A stretch of 64,000 nucleotides of DNA from Carnegiea gigantea (Eukaryota > Streptophyta > Magnoliopsida > Caryophyllales > Cactaceae), in assembly GCA_029747015.1 (NCBI GenBank), contig JAKOGI010000142.1, positions 707,501 to 771,500 of the forward strand, given 5' to 3'. Below the pieces are notes generated by a model. It searched no databases. It was not told the origin of the DNA and saw nothing but the letters and a program-made list of their open reading frames with translations. This document shows positions 60,489 through 64,000 of this stretch, one piece after another (within the stretch, counting starts at the first letter, position 1; each line of letters begins with the position of its first letter). Both the position numbers and the translations under genes were made by a program.

Positions 60489-60773
60489 TTAATTAGAGTT
60501 GATAGACTTAGGAGATATACAAGAAAGAGCTGCAGGAGTAACAGCATGATCAGAGTCACTGCTAGTAGAACTATTCTTCTTGGCGTTGATGTTGTTGGGC
60601 CTGGTTGCAGGCATAGAATTGGACCTCTTCATGGCCCAATCGGGCTTCGTGGACCGGTGGAACCGGCACCGGAACGAGCCCGGGTGCGTCGTCGGCGAGC
60701 ACAGGCACTGCCCTCCCCCACCTCTGGTCTCCCTTCCATCTGCGCTCTTTGGAGATATTGAGATGTTGCTCAT
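60489..60773 (-). CDS. Small serine-rich-protein-like protein with CLCSPTTHPGSFRC motif
   Basis: A single-exon 94-aa protein. ATG at 60773 is the first Met; upstream in-frame sequence has only a GTG. The centre carries CLCSPTTHPGSFRCRFH (about residues 25-41), followed by a basic segment WAMKRSNSM and a Ser/Asn-rich tail ending SPKSINSN. These small proteins are widespread in land plants and of unknown biochemical role. Support: TATA at 60869-60875, about 95 bp before the ATG, a (GA/CT)-rich leader, and high coding GC (Walker-like or signal motifs absent). A broken duplicate lies 2.8 kb to the left, and a diverged relative at 49462-49704. Confidence 0.85.
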   Translation of the reverse strand: MSNISISPKSADGRETRGGGGQCLCSPTTHPGSFRCRFHRSTKPDWAMKRSNSMPATRPNNINAKKNSSTSSDSDHAVTPAALSCISPKSINSN

Positions 60774-60868
60774 CTTGGACACTAAAACAAGGTGACACTT
60801 TGAAAAGAGACACAGAGAGAGATCTTTTATCTACATGCAAACACTAAGGTCATATATGAGGGCTAGGG

Positions 60869-60875
60869 TATATAT
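60869..60875 (-). promoter_or_regulatory. TATA box of the 60.5 kb gene
   Basis: On the gene strand: GCATATATACCC, about 95 bp upstream of the ATG. It is disrupted in the truncated copy near 57833. Confidence 0.6.
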
Positions 60876-60945
60876 GCCACTCAATTTTTTTAAAGCTTGC
60901 CACCACCCAAAAAAAAAAAGAAAAAGAAAAATCTAGACATTATCA

Positions 60946-61027
60946 ACAATAGATCCCACTTTCGGTGGATCTAGAGAAATTCAGATGTAGACAATCTTAC
61001 ATCTACTGGCATATCTGTCTGTAGAGT
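60946..61027 (-). mobile_element. Au/TS-type SINE, short third copy
   Basis: GATCCCACTTTCGGTGGATC and CAGATGTAGACAATCTTACA match the other copies. A perfect 12-bp duplication TAGACATTATCA flanks it (60934-60945 and 61028-61039). Confidence 0.75.
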
Positions 61028-61685
61028 TAGACATTATCACTATCTTATAAATTTTCTAGATATTAATTAATTAGTATAGCAAAAGTTTGGTAAATAGTCC
61101 CTGGATTTTATTAAAACACATGAATAGTCGTTGGATATTAATAATCGTGTTATGACCATCTATTTATTAATCATGGTCCAGCCATGAGAATGACGTTTCA
61201 CTTATCTAGAGTTTTGTTTAATTAATTAGTTTTAATTTTGTGGAGATAAATATTTTGATTAAGATAATATCTGGTAAAGTAATATATGAATATATGAATA
61301 TATGTCTTTTTTAAAAGGGCAAAGTTTTATGCACACAAAATTTTAGCAATATTAGATTTAGATACAAGAATTTCCTTTTTAGGCAGTGCGTGTGTCTTTC
61401 TCTACCCTGTTCATCCTTTTTTTTGTTTTCTTTTATGATTATTATGCATCACAAATTTTAGTCGGTGTAAAATTAGACACACACTACAATATTCTTATAT
61501 ACACAAGTTTCAGGTACGAGTCTCAACAGTCTTTCTATTGAATTACATATTATCTGAAATTGAAGAGGAATATATTTATAAGCAAAAACAAAGTTCAGAC
61601 TACTGATAGTTACATATAATATCGGATGTTGATCAGTTAAAGTTTATGTGATCAATATACCCTATGTGGAGTCCGGAAGAGAATG

Positions 61686-61987
61686 AGGTCATGTTCTTTT
61701 CATGAGGAAATAGAAGTCGGTCAATGAGAGAAATTAGTTGAGATTGGTAGAAAGGGTTGAAGTAGGGTTGAAGTTTGTATTTTTTGCTGAAGTGAGTTGA
61801 ATTTGGTTGATTTTTTTTGTGGTATGATGGGTAGAAATTGATCGTTAAAATAGTGAAAAGTTGATTGAAGCGGGTTGAAATTGATTTTTTTAATTGAAGT
61901 TCGTAAAGTAGGTTGAAGTAGATTGATGTGGGTTAAGGTTGATTGACGTTGGTAAATTTGAATTTACCAAGGAAAAGAACAGGGCTT
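61686..61987. mobile_element. MITE, AGGCCCTGTTCTTTT family
   Basis: About 300 bp; ends AGGTCATGTTCTTTTCATG and CAAGGAAAAGAACAGGGCTT; inside GGGTTGAAGTAGG repeats. Confidence 0.75.
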
Positions 61988-62419
61988 AAGTACAGGTTGA
62001 ATAGACATATCATATGGTAAAAGTGCTTATTGTATGCACTAGGATTCTACTCACCGGGCTTACTCTTAGACCAATCAAGATAAAACATCCTGCATTCAAG
62101 TTTAAAACATGATCCAATTTTATTAGGTGGCTAGTTTTTTCTTTTTTTTTGGGGGGAGACACAAAGATTAATACAGACAGAATTCTACTCCAAACTCTCT
62201 ATAACAACTCCCAACGACTTTTCCTGCTCCAAGTTTAGGTAATAATTTTCCCATATGTATAATATAATTGGCAGCTGTATGTATGAAAAGATATTTGCAC
62301 GAGGAGATACATCACCACAATTATCTGCAGACTGCAGATGATCAGATGAGGTTTTCATGTGGGCTACTGCATATGTTCGCCGACTTTTCCTGCTCACTAG
62401 ATAATACATATCCTTCTAT

Positions 62420-62758
62420 GGGCCCCTTTTTTTCGTTGACATTTTTTAATTTATCAACTTTAATAAATTTTAATTAATTTTAACCCATTTCAGTAAAAAA
62501 AAAATGTAAACTTCAACCAACTTCAATCCATTTCAACCTATCTCTAAAAATTTATTCTCACTATTTTAATCAACTTTCACTCATCATATAAAAATATATC
62601 AAGTTCAACCCACTTCAATCAACTTCAACCCACTGCAACCCACTTCAACCTATTTCAATTCACTTCAACAAAAAGTATTAATTTCAACTCACCTCAACTT
62701 ACCTCAACCAACTTTACACTTTTACCAACCTTAATTTCTCAACCAAAAAAAGAGGCCC
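62420..62758. mobile_element. MITE, AGGCCCTGTTCTTTT family, diverged
   Basis: Starts GGGCCCCTTTTTTTCGTTG and ends CAACCAAAAAAAGAGGCCC, filled with CCACTTCAACC repeats all in one orientation. Confidence 0.65.
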
Positions 62759-63373
62759 TATATTTGACAAATAAAATAAAAAATAAATAATATGCGTCTT
62801 GAATCACTATTGATTCAAAATAAAAAATTTTGGTCTAAATCAGTTTGAAATTAATAGTAATACGCTAGTTTTTTTAATGAGATGGGACTACACTTATAAG
62901 CTTATTGTGAGACGTCAATTTTTTAATATCAATTAATAAAGATAAAAGCGACCGATAGTTTGATATCGATTGCAGTCACTACTACTCGATGAGTTATTAA
63001 TCATCTTTAAATAAGTTAGATTTTACTTAATATAAATCATTAGTCACTTTGAAACCTTCAAAAGTTACCTTTAAATAAGTTCATCTTATTATAAATCTTA
63101 TGTGAGCCGATCTAATTCAAAACTTTGTAGAAGTAATAAATCTATTACTTTAAATATACAAAATTTTCCAAATTTAACAGTATTGCTATTTAAGTTTTTA
63201 AACTTGTCTACAATGTTCCTTAGTAACAAAATTAAACTATACGATATTCAAATATTTTTTTTTTTTTTTGGTAACAATCAATAATTTGAAGATTTTAGAG
63301 CATTTCACACAATTTTTTTTTTGGTACACACGTAAAATTAAATTAAAACAATATAAAATCTTATTCTAATTTA

Positions 63374-63575
63374 AGGCTCTGTTCTTTTTGTTTGGTAAAT
63401 TTCAATTTACCAACTTCAACTAAGTTTAATTCACTTTAACCCACTTCATCAACTTCAATAAAAAAAATATCCATTTCAACCAATTTCAACTAATTTCAAC
63501 CCACTTTTCACTATTTTAACCAGCTTCTACCCATCATATAAAAAAATCAACCCACTTTAATCCACTTCAACCGAA
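63374..63575. mobile_element. MITE, AGGCCCTGTTCTTTT family, right end missing
   Basis: Starts AGGCTCTGTTCTTTTTG, continues with AACTTCAACTAAGTTTAA and CACTTCAACC words, then stops without an inverted end. Confidence 0.6.
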
Positions 63576-63589
63576 GTTGTAAATATCCT

Positions 63590-63880
63590 ACCGGCATCGT
63601 AAAGTTTTTTCATTGGAATAAGACATACCAGATTTATGTACCATTGTACCGGAGCTCGTACATGAAATTCAAAAATATTAAAAAAATTAAAGTACAAAAA
63701 AGTTGAAATTTTAGTGTACCGAATGATATTTGACCGAAAATCCCAGTACCGCTTGGTATTTGACGGTATAGAGCAGTATTGACCGGTACAATATCGGACA
63801 ATAGCTTGTACGATTTCTTAAACGGTATGGTACGCTTCGCCTGATACCGGGCGGTACGGTGCAGTATTTATTAGGACGGA
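63590..63880. repeat. GGTAC/GTACCG-rich degenerate element
   Basis: Repeated ACCGGTAC, GGTATTTGACGGTA and GGCGGTACGG words on both sides of an A-rich core; probably another MITE whose ends I cannot place. Confidence 0.4.
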
Positions 63881-64000
63881 TCCTTGTTGTGGTTAGAGGT
63901 GTCCATGGGCACCCCTGACCCCAAAAAGTTTTTAATGAGGTCAAAAGATTTTTAATGAGCTATTTTAAAGAGGGTCAATTTAGAATTTATGGACACCCCT

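Overview
This window reads as nuclear DNA of a flowering plant, probably a eudicot. It has intron-split genes with GT-AG junctions, AT-rich spacers crowded with small transposons, and plant-specific gene families (MSH7, GNOM-LIKE 2, FRIGIDA-like, arabinogalactan peptide). I cannot name the species. I see no bacterial, organellar or viral block and no CRISPR array.

Layout. 1-3096 (minus): the 5' two thirds of a GNOM-LIKE 2 type ARF-GEF, running off the left edge. 4534-21226 (minus): a complete 17-exon MSH7 mismatch-repair gene; I could trace every exon, the phases close, and the predicted protein is 1112 aa. 22234-28791 (minus): a three-exon FRIGIDA-like gene (530 aa). 28.9-35.7 kb: a transposon-rich spacer with a roughly 2 kb Ac-like element (perfect 8-bp target duplication) nested in a larger element, plus three copies of a roughly 0.4 kb MITE and a SINE. 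36206-36610 (minus): a small plant protein of unknown role with its own TATA box, flanked by 264-bp direct repeats. 40572-42951 (minus): an arabinogalactan peptide gene whose 24-codon last exon lies 2.1 kb from exon 1, the intron being filled with MITEs. 43-49 kb: spacer with a four-copy MITE cluster, one pair in inverted order and one copy interrupted by another element. 49462-49704 (plus): a short protein with the CLCSPTxHPGSFRC motif. 51.1-55.5 kb (minus): a LEA-2/NHL-type membrane protein whose first donor site abuts a CT microsatellite. 57.5-57.9 kb and 60489-60773 (minus): a deletion-broken copy and an intact copy of a second CLCSPTxHPGSFRC gene. The rest to 64 kb is MITE and SINE debris.

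The genes look like independent housekeeping or developmental loci and not a cluster acting together: vesicle traffic in pollen (GNL2), DNA mismatch recognition (MSH7), FRIGIDA-family nuclear regulation, cell-surface glycopeptide and membrane LEA-2 functions. I found no convincing new multi-gene system. The most unusual material is in the noncoding DNA: a diverged repeat with roughly 300-bp spacing shared by introns of two unrelated genes, many T-tract/G-tract compound homopolymers, a hairpin-forming MITE pair, three SINE insertions with visible target duplications, and a clean 217-bp deletion that explains a pseudogene. All gene models were made by reading splice sites by eye; no alignment or expression data were used.
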